Shown here one piece after another: positions 8,671-19,044 of a stretch of DNA of 64,000 nucleotides (position 1 is its first letter; every line of letters starts with the position of its first letter). Both the position numbers and the translations under genes were made by a program. The stretch covers positions 124,001 to 188,000 of the forward strand of contig OZ025652.1 of assembly GCA_964019335.1 (NCBI GenBank), in the 5' to 3' direction. The notes beneath the pieces are model-generated. The model was not told where the DNA came from. It searched no databases and saw nothing but the letters and a program-made list of their open reading frames with translations. This DNA is from Diplonema japonicum (Eukaryota > Euglenozoa > Diplonemea > Diplonemida > Diplonemidae).

Positions 8671-10366
8671 CTATCTCCTGCCGCCTTTGCCGCCTAGGCC
8701 GCCCATCATGGCAGCAAGGTTCCCCAGGCCTCCCTTTCCTCCCTTTCCTCCTAAGCCTCCCATCATGCCCTGCATCTGCTGGGCGAGCTGTGCCATGTCT
8801 GGCATGCCTCCAGCACCGCCACCAGGACCTCCGCCACCAGTCAGTCCTTTCATCATATTTGCTAGGCCTGCTTGCCCTCCTAACTTCTTCAATACCTGTG
8901 GGTTTACAGCTTTGGCAAGCTGCTGCATCTGCGACTGAGAACCGTGTGTCCCTCTCGACATGGAGGCGGGGTCTTTGGCCATTTGTTTGAAGTTCAGCTT
9001 CCCCATCTTCTTCACCATCTCTTCGAATTTCACATAAGCTTTCAGTAGGTCCTGCACATCCATGGGTGACCTTCCTGCACCTTTGCTTATTCTTGCTATT
9101 CTCTCTGGCGTCATGATCTTCTTCACCTGCGAGTGGTCCAGCTCCTTGTCGCACATGGAGTCCATTAATGTCATGAACACTTTCAGCCGGTTTGACTGCT
9201 CTGCCTCCTGACCCTTTAGCAGGCCTTTGGGCATGCCCGGCAACATGTCCATGAACTGTCCCATGGGGCCCAAGCTGAGGATATTTTGCAGATGTTCGTA
9301 CATGTCTCTCAGTGTGAAAACCCCATCCGCAAGTCTTTGGTAGATCTCTGATTTGTGGTCGATGCCAGCATCCTCTAATTTTTCCATAAGGCCCGCGAAG
9401 TCACCCATTCCCAGCAGCGAAGAGAGGAAGCTCTTAGGCTGGAATGCTTTGAAATCTTCGAAGTGCTCCCCTGTGCCTATGAATATTATGGGGGACTTTG
9501 TCGCTGCCACTGCAGACAGTGCACCACCACCCTTCGCGTGCCCGTCGAGCTTCGTGATGATGACAGACCCAACCTTCACCTTTTCTTTGAAGGCCAAGGC
9601 CTGGTCCTGCGCTGCTTGGCCAATAGCAGAGTCCATCACGAAAATTATATCATCCGGCTCCGTAGCGTCAGATATTTGCTTCATCTCATCGAACAGCGAA
9701 GTCTCTTGCTTGTGACGTCCTGTGGCAATGGGTGTTGTGGTTGAGGGCACACCTGAAGTATCGACAACAATAATTTCGCAGCCGTCTTCCTTGAACTTTG
9801 CGACCCCTTCCCTGGCAATCACAACAGGGTCCGTCTCTGTTAGGGAACCGTAGAATCGTAATTTCGATTTCGCTGCGTTCTGCTTCAACTGGTCGTAAGC
9901 ACCTGCACGGAAGGTATCCGCACACACTAGACCCACCTTCCATCCCTTCCTTTGGTAGTACAGCGCGTACTTTGTACACGTAGTTGTTTTGCCGCTGCCC
10001 TGCAGACCCACTGTCATTACAACGTTGGGGCGGCCCCTCACAGGCACGTACGGCTTCGTGCCAGGGTCGAGCAGGCGGAGCATCTCTGCGAAAACAGCGT
10101 TCTGCACCAGCTTCTTCCTGTTGTAAATTTGGCGAGAGAAAAGAAAACTCCGACGCATACTTTCCTTGGCTGCCATCGTCAAGCGTCACCTTAGTCTTCA
10201 CTGCATTCCGGAACTGCCCCACAAGCTTCACGTTCACATCCGCCATCAACAGCGCCCGCGAGATGTCAGCAAGCATTGCATCGATAGCCGCGTCATCGAT
10301 AGCAGTGTTGCGGGAGAGGTTAGAGAGGGCAGTGCTGATCTGCCCTCCAAGTTCTGCCAAAACCAT
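8671..10366 (-). CDS. SRP54: signal recognition particle 54 kDa subunit
   Basis: GTPase of the signal recognition particle, which binds signal peptides and targets ribosomes to the ER. Three exons (10366-10161, 10117-9753, 9719-8671) give 539 residues. Introns are 43 nt (10160-10118, GTATGC...CAACAG) and only 33 nt (9752-9720, GTGTGC...CACAG). Removing the 33-nt insert restores the G3 motif DTSGRHKQ exactly. If translated it would put 11 residues into the GTPase site. Visible motifs: N domain from MVLAELGG; G1 GLQGSGKTT (about 106-114); DTFRAGA; TKLDGHAKGGG; the 'LGMGD' and 'FTLRDMYE' G/M linker; a methionine-rich M domain; and a Gly/Lys-rich tail. Near full family length. Confidence 0.93.
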
Positions 10367-10458
10367 TTTTGGAAGAGTAAGCCTGTGGTGTGTGGTGTGG
10401 TGTGGTATATTGAGTAGCACGCACGCGTGCAGGCTATAATACAATACAAGTGGCGAGG

Positions 10459-11106
10459 TCACTGCCTTGGTAACTTGGGCGGGCCCTCGATGACATGGTC
10501 ACGCCACCCAGGCCAGAGCTCCATCATCTTGTCCTGAGGATGGAGCAGCTGCCGTGGGCTGCTTATAGGTACAGCAACCATGCCACCTGTCGAACCGTCT
10601 GGGTATGGGGAATCAACGTACAGTTTTCTGCCACCACGGGGTATGTACCCCCCAGACCTATGCCAATCTTCAAGCATTTCGCGTCTTAGTGCTTTGTTGC
10701 TGGGCTCTCGGGAGTGACGATGTCTGTGTTCGCACTCCCGCTGATCCCTCAGTCTGGGGGAGCTGCTGTACGTCCTCTGGTGCCACACCCAGTCCTGTGT
10801 CTTTGCTGTCCTTTCAAGTTCTTCCCGTTGCTTCACACTAAGGAAGCCTACACCACGTCCATCCGCATGTCGCAAAGACAGTTGCTGCTTGCCCACGGTG
10901 TACGGGTCTTCTCTCCCGTCTGCACGCTCTATCTCCTCTTCCCACCCCGCGTTATTGGACCCTGCAACAAACCACGTATCAATCACAGCACCGTCGTCAT
11001 GGTCGGCCCAACCGCCTGCCCTCCCACGGTCATTCTTCTGCACCGTTCGATAACGTCTCTCAGACTGCGGTGTTCCCAAAGGGTCCTCGTAGTACCGATT
11101 GCTCAT
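10459..11106 (-). CDS. hypothetical protein, 215 residues
   Basis: Single open frame from an ATG at 11106, 10 nt after a TTTCCAG that suits a trans-splice acceptor, and ending 92 nt before the SRP54 start. The protein is hydrophilic, rich in Arg, Asp and Trp, with no signal peptide or membrane segment. It looks largely disordered with repeated Arg/Glu-rich stretches (around 'LKQREELERTAK'-type sequence in the middle) and a C-terminal 'GWRDHVIEGPPKLPRQ'. No domain recognised. A cytoskeletal or flagellar orphan is possible but unproven. Confidence 0.6.
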   Translation of the reverse strand: MSNRYYEDPLGTPQSERRYRTVQKNDRGRAGGWADHDDGAVIDTWFVAGSNNAGWEEEIERADGREDPYTVGKQQLSLRHADGRGVGFLSVKQREELERTAKTQDWVWHQRTYSSSPRLRDQRECEHRHRHSREPSNKALRREMLEDWHRSGGYIPRGGRKLYVDSPYPDGSTGGMVAVPISSPRQLLHPQDKMMELWPGWRDHVIEGPPKLPRQ

Positions 11107-11263
11107 AGCCCCCCAACTGGAAAGATGTTAAAAGAACGGTGCATGGGGAACATGAAACTAATGGGAGAAATAAACAACAAATTTGGAAAATTGACATATT
11201 CCGCATCATTTTCCCATGTCTGCATTTTGAAAGGCAAGTCACTTGTGTAGCTTCCCGACAACG

Positions 11264-12745
11264 TTAGTTCAGCTGGCATGGTGAAGGGCACCACATGGGA
11301 GAAAACCGTTTCTTGTGAACGGACTTTGAAGAAGGAGTGAAGAGATCTTTAAAGGCCTCAAAGAGTGTGGAGGTAAGGATGTCACGGGCAGCACGATCGC
11401 CCTCGGCGATGGCACCGTGCAGGTTACCGTAGAAGTGGGGCGTAGTGTACTCACCGATAAAATGCATCCTGTGGGAGTTGGTAGACCGTGCAGCCTCCAA
11501 GTTGTCGTCGCCTGAAGCAAGGGGTGGCCAGTAGCTGAAGCCGCACCCGACTAGAGGATCATTTACAAAGTTTGCGGTTTTTACATCAACTGGCATTGGT
11601 ATGTCTTTGCCGTAAATGTCCCGCAGGTGGTCCATCACAGCCTCCACACGCTGGGTGTGGTTGTACTCCAACCCCATAACCACAGCGTGGTCTACGTCCA
11701 CCTCCAGCACCAGCACCTTGCTGCCCGGCTTGAAGTAGTTCATGTTGATGAACTCGATGTGGTTGCCCCCACCGTAGACTGTGCGGTTCGTCCTGCCAAG
11801 CTTCCCAATAAACTGCACGTCGTTGTCCCAGAAGACCTTGTCGAACTTCAATGCCATCTTCAGAGCGGCGCTGCAACCCAGCCTGTGCACCGACCGCCTC
11901 TTCCACGTCGGCAGCTGCGGGATGAACTTAACAGACCCCTTCTGCATGACACCAAGCGGTAGTGCGACAACCATCTGAGTGGCTGAGAACGACTTCCCGT
12001 CTTCGCACACAGCTGTCATCACGGCGCCCGACGTAACCACTTCCACCACTTTGCACCCTACCTTGATGTTGAGGTCCTGGCTCAAGGCTGTTATCAAAGA
12101 GCCCATCCCGTCCTTCAGGATGTAGTCGTGGCCTTGGTAGGCAAACGATGCGTCGAACTCAATGGTGCTGAGGTCGTCGAGGCTGGCGATCTGGTCCTGC
12201 ACGATCTCCCAGAAGAAGTGCCAGGACAATGCCTCTTCTTCATCAGGGGCGACGGTGACGTCGATGGAGTCCCATGCACGCTGGAAGGCGGTCTGCAGTG
12301 GGATGTCCTTGTAGAGACGGTCCCTGTTGGCCATGACTTTGGCGCGGAGGTCTCGATAGATAGCCTTGGCGGCGGAGAGGCTAGCAGGGGAGATGGGTGA
12401 GCCTGAGGGGGAGTAAACCTTCATTTTGCTGTAGTCGGCCTTGATGATGGGGAGGTTGTAGTGAGCGGCAAGGGAGGTGAGGGGGTTGTTCTCCACACCG
12501 TGGATGAAGGTCGCGCCAACGTCGATGGTAACCCCCCAGTCGGTATTTGTCCACACCCTTCCCCCTACATGATCTCTGGCCTCAAGAACCACGACATCGT
12601 ACCCCGAATCGTAAAGCCTGCGAGCGGCAGTAAGCCCTGCCAACCCACCCCCTATTACCACCACTTTCTTCTCACCCATCCCTATCACGACCCTCAAGGA
12701 CACAGCCACAATAGCCGTTAGTATTGCAAGTACCCATTTCCACAT
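11264..12745 (-). CDS. flavin-containing amine oxidase (polyamine oxidase-like)
   Basis: A 493-residue single-exon protein with ATG directly after AAAG. An N-terminal hydrophobic segment (about 2-20) is a signal peptide or membrane anchor. Then comes the FAD-binding Rossmann start VVVIGGGLAGLTAARRL (about 29-45), the second dinucleotide motif EARDHVGGRVWT, substrate-domain sequence, 'YILKDGMGSLITAL', and the C-terminal FAD contact 'HFIGEYTTPHFYGNLHGA' followed by GDRAARDIL. This matches amine oxidases of the polyamine/monoamine oxidase family, which oxidise amines to aldehydes with release of H2O2. Substrate cannot be told from sequence. An ER or secretory location is inferred from the leader. 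Confidence 0.85.
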   Translation of the reverse strand: MWKWVLAILTAIVAVSLRVVIGMGEKKVVVIGGGLAGLTAARRLYDSGYDVVVLEARDHVGGRVWTNTDWGVTIDVGATFIHGVENNPLTSLAAHYNLPIIKADYSKMKVYSPSGSPISPASLSAAKAIYRDLRAKVMANRDRLYKDIPLQTAFQRAWDSIDVTVAPDEEEALSWHFFWEIVQDQIASLDDLSTIEFDASFAYQGHDYILKDGMGSLITALSQDLNIKVGCKVVEVVTSGAVMTAVCEDGKSFSATQMVVALPLGVMQKGSVKFIPQLPTWKRRSVHRLGCSAALKMALKFDKVFWDNDVQFIGKLGRTNRTVYGGGNHIEFINMNYFKPGSKVLVLEVDVDHAVVMGLEYNHTQRVEAVMDHLRDIYGKDIPMPVDVKTANFVNDPLVGCGFSYWPPLASGDDNLEAARSTNSHRMHFIGEYTTPHFYGNLHGAIAEGDRAARDILTSTLFEAFKDLFTPSSKSVHKKRFSPMWCPSPCQLN

Positions 12746-13110
12746 CTTTCTTTTTTATCTTTTGTCGTCACCTTCTATGCAGGTTGAGGCCAAAAGGTCG
12801 AACAGGGGGAAAATAAAAATGGCTTTGATAATATTCAAGGTACCTGTCGTGCGACAGCATCTAAACAAACGGGTTTTTCTCAACCCTCTCGTCGACTTTT
12901 TTCCCTTTTTTTTCTTTTTTTTTTTTCTTCTAAAAGGAAGTGGCAAGGGGGAAGCTGCCCGTGCTACGTGGCGTGTCACTCTTCTTTTTGTTTGTTTGTC
13001 TTTTTTTCTTTCTTTCTTTCTTTTTTTAATGCGTTTCTTTCTTATACACCTTTAAAAAAAAAACACTTGTGTAAATCTATATGGTCAATTTCACCCTCCC
13101 ACTTATTACA
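12746..13110. other. spacer
   Basis: A/T-rich spacer with pyrimidine repeats (CTTT repeats near 13000-13025). No gene seen. Confidence 0.6.
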
Positions 13111-13800
13111 TTACATTACAGCGCAGTTGCAGGTACGATCAGACTTCCTAATCGGGGGTTCTTCAGCCCAGTGTTTTTCATCCTCGTCCTCTTCGTCGGG
13201 GTTCGTTATTTGCTTTTCGGGGATGTCACTGCGCTCTGCTACATAACTTATATAAATGTAAAAGAAGATATCGTAGGTGCGCATGAAGAGAGCCTGCAAA
13301 GGAATGGAACTGATAAGAGAGAAGCAGATGAGGTTCAAGGGGACCTTTGTGGCCCATGTGACGAGCTGTACTTCAAGAAGGTTGTAACACAGTTTGTCCC
13401 AACCTTTCTTGAAAGACCCTGTTTTGCCCCATTCATTGAAAAGCAAGATGCCGCCGTGGGCTATGGGAGAGAATACAAACTGGTTGATTAGAACTTTTCC
13501 CGCAGCAGTTTTCAAACCTGCCCCGGGGAAAACCAAGCTGATAAACTTGAACCTCCCGAAAGTTGTCGTCCCACCCCAGATCATCCCCACGGTGCCAAAC
13601 CTCATTGTTCTGATAATGTCGCATTTTTTCGGTTCCAGCCCCTTCTCCACATCCCATTTCGCTTCCACCTTTTGTGCCAGCTGATCACTTATTACGTACG
13701 TTACCCCGTTTATCAAGCACGTCCACATCAGTCCTTCCAAAGTGCCCACCTCGAACAGTGCCAGCCGTGCATGGTGGTGGTGGTGGAGGTGAACGTGCAT
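13111..13800 (-). CDS. Mpv17/PMP22-family membrane protein with C-terminal CaaX box
   Basis: A 229-residue protein. Four to five hydrophobic helices are arranged as in Mpv17/PMP22/Sym1: an N-terminal 'LINGVTYVISDQLAQK' helix, 'RTMRFGTVGMIWGG', 'INQFVFSPIAHGGIL' and a 'VQLVTWATKVPLNLICFSLI' C-terminal signature region. Family members are peroxisomal or mitochondrial inner-membrane channel-like proteins. The N-terminus is His-rich (HVHLHHHHH). The C-terminal extension is acidic and ends CNCAVM, a potential farnesylation CaaX box, which is unusual for this family. Assignment rests on pattern, since individual family residues are weakly conserved. Confidence 0.65.
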   Translation of the reverse strand: MHVHLHHHHHARLALFEVGTLEGLMWTCLINGVTYVISDQLAQKVEAKWDVEKGLEPKKCDIIRTMRFGTVGMIWGGTTTFGRFKFISLVFPGAGLKTAAGKVLINQFVFSPIAHGGILLFNEWGKTGSFKKGWDKLCYNLLEVQLVTWATKVPLNLICFSLISSIPLQALFMRTYDIFFYIYISYVAERSDIPEKQITNPDEEDEDEKHWAEEPPIRKSDRTCNCAVM

Positions 13801-14256
13801 TTCTTCTTCTTCCGTGCCCGCTTGCAGCGGGGGTTGTATTTAAATGTGTAACCTTTTTTTTTGTTTTTGTTTTTTTTGCTGAGGGTTGGAACAATAAAAA
13901 AAAGAATTCTGGCCAACTTTACAAAACAAAACGTAAAAGGGGGGGTATTAAAAAGCATGCTGTAAATAAGAGAAAAAAAGAAATTACAAACGGACACAAA
14001 ATAAATCCCAGGGGAAGGATCTAACCCTGATGGGGGAAACAAAACGCGAAGGGCGCTGGTGGGGGGAGGACTGTCCGTTCGGTGTCATTTTCTTTTTTAT
14101 ATTTTACAGTAAATTAAAAAAAAAAAAACCAGAAAGGGTGGGGTGGAGGGTGGTGGATAGAATAAGGGGGAGTGCGAAGAAGAAGGGAAGGAAAAAAAAA
14201 AGAACACTTGAGTCTTCTTTCTTTTTTTGTTTTATTTTTTCTTTTATATTTTGTTG
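13801..14256. other. spacer
   Basis: A/T-rich spacer between the last exon of the Ras-like gene and the Mpv17-like gene, with several short A and G runs. No gene seen. Confidence 0.6.
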
Positions 14257-14316
14257 TTACAGTATGGTGCACTTGGATTTCTTCTTCTTTTTTCTAGCAG
14301 GCTGGGTTGGCGGGAG

Positions 14317-14348
<32 letters not shown>

Positions 14349-15020
14349 ACCCCTCATTCCCCGTCATACCTTGCGAAGGCTGGGGAGGGATGCTTCCCAC
14401 CCGGCTCGGCTTTCTCTGCGGCTGGGTCTGAGTTGCGTTCTCCTTCCTCACCTGGGCTTTCTTCACCAATCTGATAAGCTCGTGAAATGCAGTTTCAACA
14501 TTCTCCCGCGTTTTTGCTGAAGTTTCGAAGAAACCGCATTTCCATTCTTTTGAAGCTTCAGCCCCGTCCCGGGTCTCAACTTGCCTGTCGTACGAGCCCA
14601 CAAGATCTATTTTATTCCCTACCACCACTATCGGCACCTTGCATCCATCAGGGCTGTAAGAAAGGTTGAAAAGAAAGCCGCATACCATCCTGCTGGACGC
14701 AGGTCCTCTCGGGAAGCGATCAGCTTCTGATGTATCTCCTCCACTGCCGCGAAACTGTTGCCATCCAACACGTTGTACACCAGTAAAAACCCATCACCTT
14801 TGTCGTAATACATTTTCATGAACGCACCGTACTCTTCCTGCCCCGCAGTGTCCAAAATGGACAATTGGCATGCATTCCCGTCGACCTCTGCAGTCTTTCG
14901 ATACGAGTCCTCCACCGTGCTGTCGTATATCTCCGCAAAGTTCCCTTGTACAAATTGTATAGTGAGGGCACTCTTTCCTGTTTGGCCCGCTCCTAGCACC
15001 ACGAGCCGTATGTCAGCCAT
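14257..15020 (-). CDS. Ras-like small GTPase, three exons, polybasic CaaX tail
   Basis: Exons 15020-14686, 14653-14370 and 14321-14257 give 227 residues. Intron 1 is 32 nt (14685-14654, GTATGC...TTACAG). Intron 2 is inferred as 14369-14322 (GTATGA..., a long A run, AAAAG). Motifs: P-loop GAGQTGKS (Ras positions 10-17, Gln at Ras position 13), effector-like 'DSTVEDSYRK', DTAGQEEY, GNKIDL and ETSAKT. These place it in the Ras/Rheb/Rap group. If intron 2 is not removed the protein ends in GMTGNEG without a lipid site. With it, the tail becomes a lysine cluster and CTIL, a prenylation box. An alternative donor at 14350 with acceptor at GCTAG gives the same last residues. Plasma-membrane or endomembrane signalling is inferred. 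Confidence 0.85.
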
Positions 15021-15711
15021 GATGCAGGTGTACCTTCTTTTAAAAAAAAAGAAATAACGAGGGAAACAAATCAAGAAAAAAAAAGGTGTAGGGGTGGGGA
15101 AAGCGAGTTTGGGATACAAGGGCCGATGGGTCTTTTTTTTTTTTTTTTTTTTTTAAACCTCGTTCACACGGCTCCGAGAACGATACCGGTTTCTTCCTCT
15201 CTTTTTTTTCGCCCCTAGTGACTCATGAATGAAGTAAAATTAATTCAGGATAGGGGTACTGGTAGTGAACAGAAAAAAGAGGGGGGGGAAAGCACGAGGC
15301 CTGCAGCATCTCGGGAATCTTTTATTTTGTTTCACTTGATTCACTTTCTCCCAATCAACAAAACCCTTGCTCAAAATTATCAAAAAAGAGTCGGCTGATT
15401 GTTTGTGCAAGCCGTTTTCACCTACAGTAGGGATAAACAGACAAGCTGCCTCTACTCTTTTTTGCAATAACAATTCTTTTCAAAAATTTGTTTACTTGTT
15501 CCAGCAAAAAAAAAAAAAAAATGCCACGTCACAAAATAAAACTGCAAAGAAAATAAAAACCTACCCCCCCTGTTTTAAATCGAAAAAAAATAAAATAAAA
15601 CAGAGTTACACTGCCCCTTGAGCGGCTGGGAAAGAATTTAGAAAAAGAAGAAGAAAAAAGAGAACGCAAACAGGAAAAAGACTGCCACTTGAGGACAGCC
15701 TCTAAGAAAGG
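15021..15711. other. spacer
   Basis: About 690 nt of A/T-rich spacer with a T run near 15133-15154, A runs near 15505 and several short ones. No gene or RNA seen. Confidence 0.6.
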
Positions 15712-18700
15712 TCAGTGTGCTACCGGTGCAGCTACATCGTCAAGGAACGCATCGACTTTATCTTTGAAGGCATCGTAACCATCCATAAGGGTGCTCACCT
15801 TTGTGTGTGTGTGTTGTGTGTATTGGTACATACCCCCTTATCAAAGCTTTGTTGGTGTCCCTTAGGCTTTTCCTTATTTTCTGCCCTTGCCTTCCCGATT
15901 TCCACAGGGCTCCTCAGCGCGTAATACCTTGTACTGAGGAGAATGAACGCCATTAAGGTATAGTACCGGGCTTTCTCCCGGTCGGCGTCTGTCCCTTGCA
16001 AGGAGTCTTTGGTCACAGCCTGCTGACTCTCTGCGAACGGCACGTACTGTATCCTGTGCACTTTTTGGTAGTTATGGATGTGCTTGAGATCGATATTCAG
16101 GTACAAGTGTAGGATCATGACGCCTGCAAGCGCGTTTGCGGCACTGCTCTTCAGCAAATCGCTGTCGTTGTACTGCTTTGTGGCCTCAAGGATGTAGCTG
16201 TCAGCAGGGATGATTGTCACGTAGCCCGTCCATGCGAGGTCCAACCCGTGTGCTCGTAAGAAGTCTGCAATGATGTTTATCCTGTTGTACTCATAATGCG
16301 CCTTGAGCACAGCTGTCCTGTTCTGCATCTCGCCCACTTTGTACCACATGCGGCTCTCTGTGCCGTCCTCGTGCTTTGTCACCAGGAGGTCACCTTCTTT
16401 TCTTGTCTCTTTCACGGGAACATCGCTGAATGGCTGCAGCACAGTCACCATGCTGTTCGTTGCCGGCACCTTCACATCGCTGAACAGATGCAGCTTGTTG
16501 TCACTGTCCCGGCCACATTTCAGGCTTTTCGCAAACTGTTCCTCAGACAGCAATCTCTGCCGTTCCGCTCTGCATATCTGCGGGTTAATAGGGTCCTTCA
16601 CGGTCGGCAAGGCACTGCTCGCATTCATCACGTGCTTCATCCTCAGAAACGACGGCTTGCTGTCAGGGAACAGCTCGTTCAAGGGTATCCCTTTGTCATC
16701 ATCCAAGTGGCAGATCATAGGCACCACGTGCTGCATGATGACCTGATCCTCGCCTTGCAGCTTGGAAAGGATTAACCTCAGGTCCTTTAATGTCATTCCA
16801 TCCTCCCTTACGAAGAGCATGAGGAGGTAGTGCAGCTCATCCCATAGTTTGGCAGGGTGGCTCTTATGGGAGAAAGGAAGTGGGAACTCTTCGTTGCCGA
16901 CTTCGTACTTCAACAGAGCCGTCGGTACGTTCTTTTTCATTTTGTTCCGAGTTGTAACGCACAGTGCTGCAATGGTAAAGGAGTCAAATGTCACATCAGA
17001 TGTTGTGGTTGAGCTCGCCGTGCCCTTCCTGTAGTGCTTCACCAATTTATGGGCTGGCTCTTCAAGTACCGTACCTGCCTCCTGGTCGGTGGGGATCTTC
17101 TTTGCTGTTTTCATGTCAACCTTCTTAAACGGGTTCCCTTCAGGAATCACATCCACATGTGAGTAGTTCTCAAGTAGCAAGCACCCACCCTCTACATCCC
17201 AAGCAAGCCTCTCATCACCCCCCTCCCTAAAGGTCTCGAGACTGTTGTTCAGCAGCTTTCTTAAATTAGCATTATAACCATCTGTCGGCTTGTTAGCACG
17301 CAGCTGTTGCCGTGCTATGTGGCTCATTACACTGATCACATTGGAGTACGTTATTGTGTACTTCATATCATTTTCGTGTGCGTCGGTGGGCCGCTCACCG
17401 AACAGCAGCAGCACCTTATCGTGAGAGACTGGAATCAGAAAGCGTGCCCCACTCGTGCCAATCTTCATGGGCAGCATATCACCAGGAATGTTGTTGGCCT
17501 CGTCATCAGCATGGTCATAGGGCACTGCCTCGGAGGGGTCAAGCGTGTATGACAGCCGGGTGCCCTCACCGCTACTGAAAGCGTACGCCATGAACACATC
17601 GTTGCCATCGAACTGCGAGTGTTGACCACCGTTTCTCAGAAACCTCATGTCCGGGTCCTCATCGTTGTTGTAGTAGTACTGCGAGGGCAGCACCTGGTGC
17701 ATATCCCAAGGGAAGTCTTCTGTTTTACTCACCTGACGTAGCCTCCCCAGCTCATAACCCTTCATGTAGTACTGCCCATTTTCTTTCCAGGTGTTCTGCA
17801 CAGGCTGGAGGTATACTTCTATGGTCTGTTTGAGGCTGCGTGAAGGCCTCCCTTCGATGATGTCCAGGAGCTCATCAGCAGACGGTCTCATGCAAGGTTC
17901 CAACTGCAGCGCTCTCTTGATGACCTCATAGAATGTTTCATTAATTTTGTTTTCTTTGTATATCTTCTCCAATTCCGCGAGATAATCATAGGGTGTAAGC
18001 GTTTTCACCTCTGTCCCAATGAACATTTCTAGCATGATGACGCCTGCACCGAAGATATCAGCGTACTTGTCGTACACGGCGCCATAGCATGCTGTGCTGT
18101 TGTAGGTGTCGCCTCGTTCGGGAGCGGCGTACTCTCTAGTGTAGCCTGCAGAGGTGCTCACGCCCTCGTCTACCTTGACGCTAACACCGAAGTCGCAGAG
18201 TTTGAGGAGCTCTGCCTCGGAGAACCAAAGCAGATTCTGGGGCTTCATGTCCTTGTGAACATAGCCTTTGCTGTGGAGGTATGACAGCCCTCTCAGCATG
18301 TGGCAGCTGTATGTGACGATCTTGTCCAAAGGGAGAGGCAGGCTGTCGGCATCGGAAAAGATATCATACAGCGAAGCGTCAGCCAGCTCCGTCACGAGGT
18401 ACGTCAAGGGACCGACATCCTTGTTCCTATCGTGAAGGGATAGGATGTTGTCGTGATCCATCTCCTCGAGGATTTGGATTTCATTCTTAAGATTCTCAGA
18501 ATTGCCTATTACCTTCTTCACGGCGACAGGCTTGCCGTGGTACATTCCCACGAACACAGAACCCTGTGTCCCCACCCCAAGAGGGACCTGCGGGAACAGC
18601 TCACATGTCTTCCCCTTGAGGCACTCAACTAAGGTTTCATATTTCCCAGAAGGATGAAGCTTCTTTACCTTTGTGAGGTTCGTCAGCGTCACGTTCTTAA

Positions 18701-18833
18701 CGCCATCCCCCGTAAAGCTCATGAACACCACGTTGCTGTACTTCACCAGCTTCTTCGCCAAGCCTATCGTCACACTGCCATCTCCGAGAGTGACTTCATA
18801 CACACCACATTCGAATACCCCATCCATATCCAT
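15712..18833 (-). CDS. serine/threonine-type protein kinase with long C-terminal region
   Basis: Exon 1 (18833-15834), a 35-nt intron (15833-15799, GTATGT...CAAAG) and a short last exon (15798-15712, TGA) give 1028 residues. The start at MDMDG follows an acceptor (TTTCTCATGCAG) 30 nt upstream. Residues about 83-350 are a protein kinase domain: glycine loop GVGTQG (86-91), VAIK lysine in 'VAVKK' (K106), HKDMKPQN in the catalytic loop (193-200), DFG (214-216) and APE (237-239). The HRD arginine is Lys. The glycine loop and the stretch after it resemble IRE1/PAN-like kinases, but no nuclease domain follows. The ~680-residue C-terminus carries no domain that I recognise. Substrate unknown. Confidence 0.8.
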
Positions 18834-19044
18834 CTGGACCTTCTTGTGGTTTAACGCAGCAGGCTGCATGAGAAAAAAAAACACAAATGAATGTACAGAA
18901 AAGAGCACGAAACACCCTCGTTTCTATGGACACAACAATTAAGAGAAGTAGTATGTCCTAACAGAGAGAAAAAGGAATGAAGATAAAAAGTAACATCAAA
19001 AGGGAAAATCTCCACAGGAAGGGGGAAAAAAAGGGGGGGGTTGC

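Noticed and set aside
15799-15833. CA/TG repeat as a microsatellite of its own
   Set aside because: It is inside the 35-nt intron of the kinase gene. The flanking GTATG and CAAAG borders and the in-frame last exon explain it.
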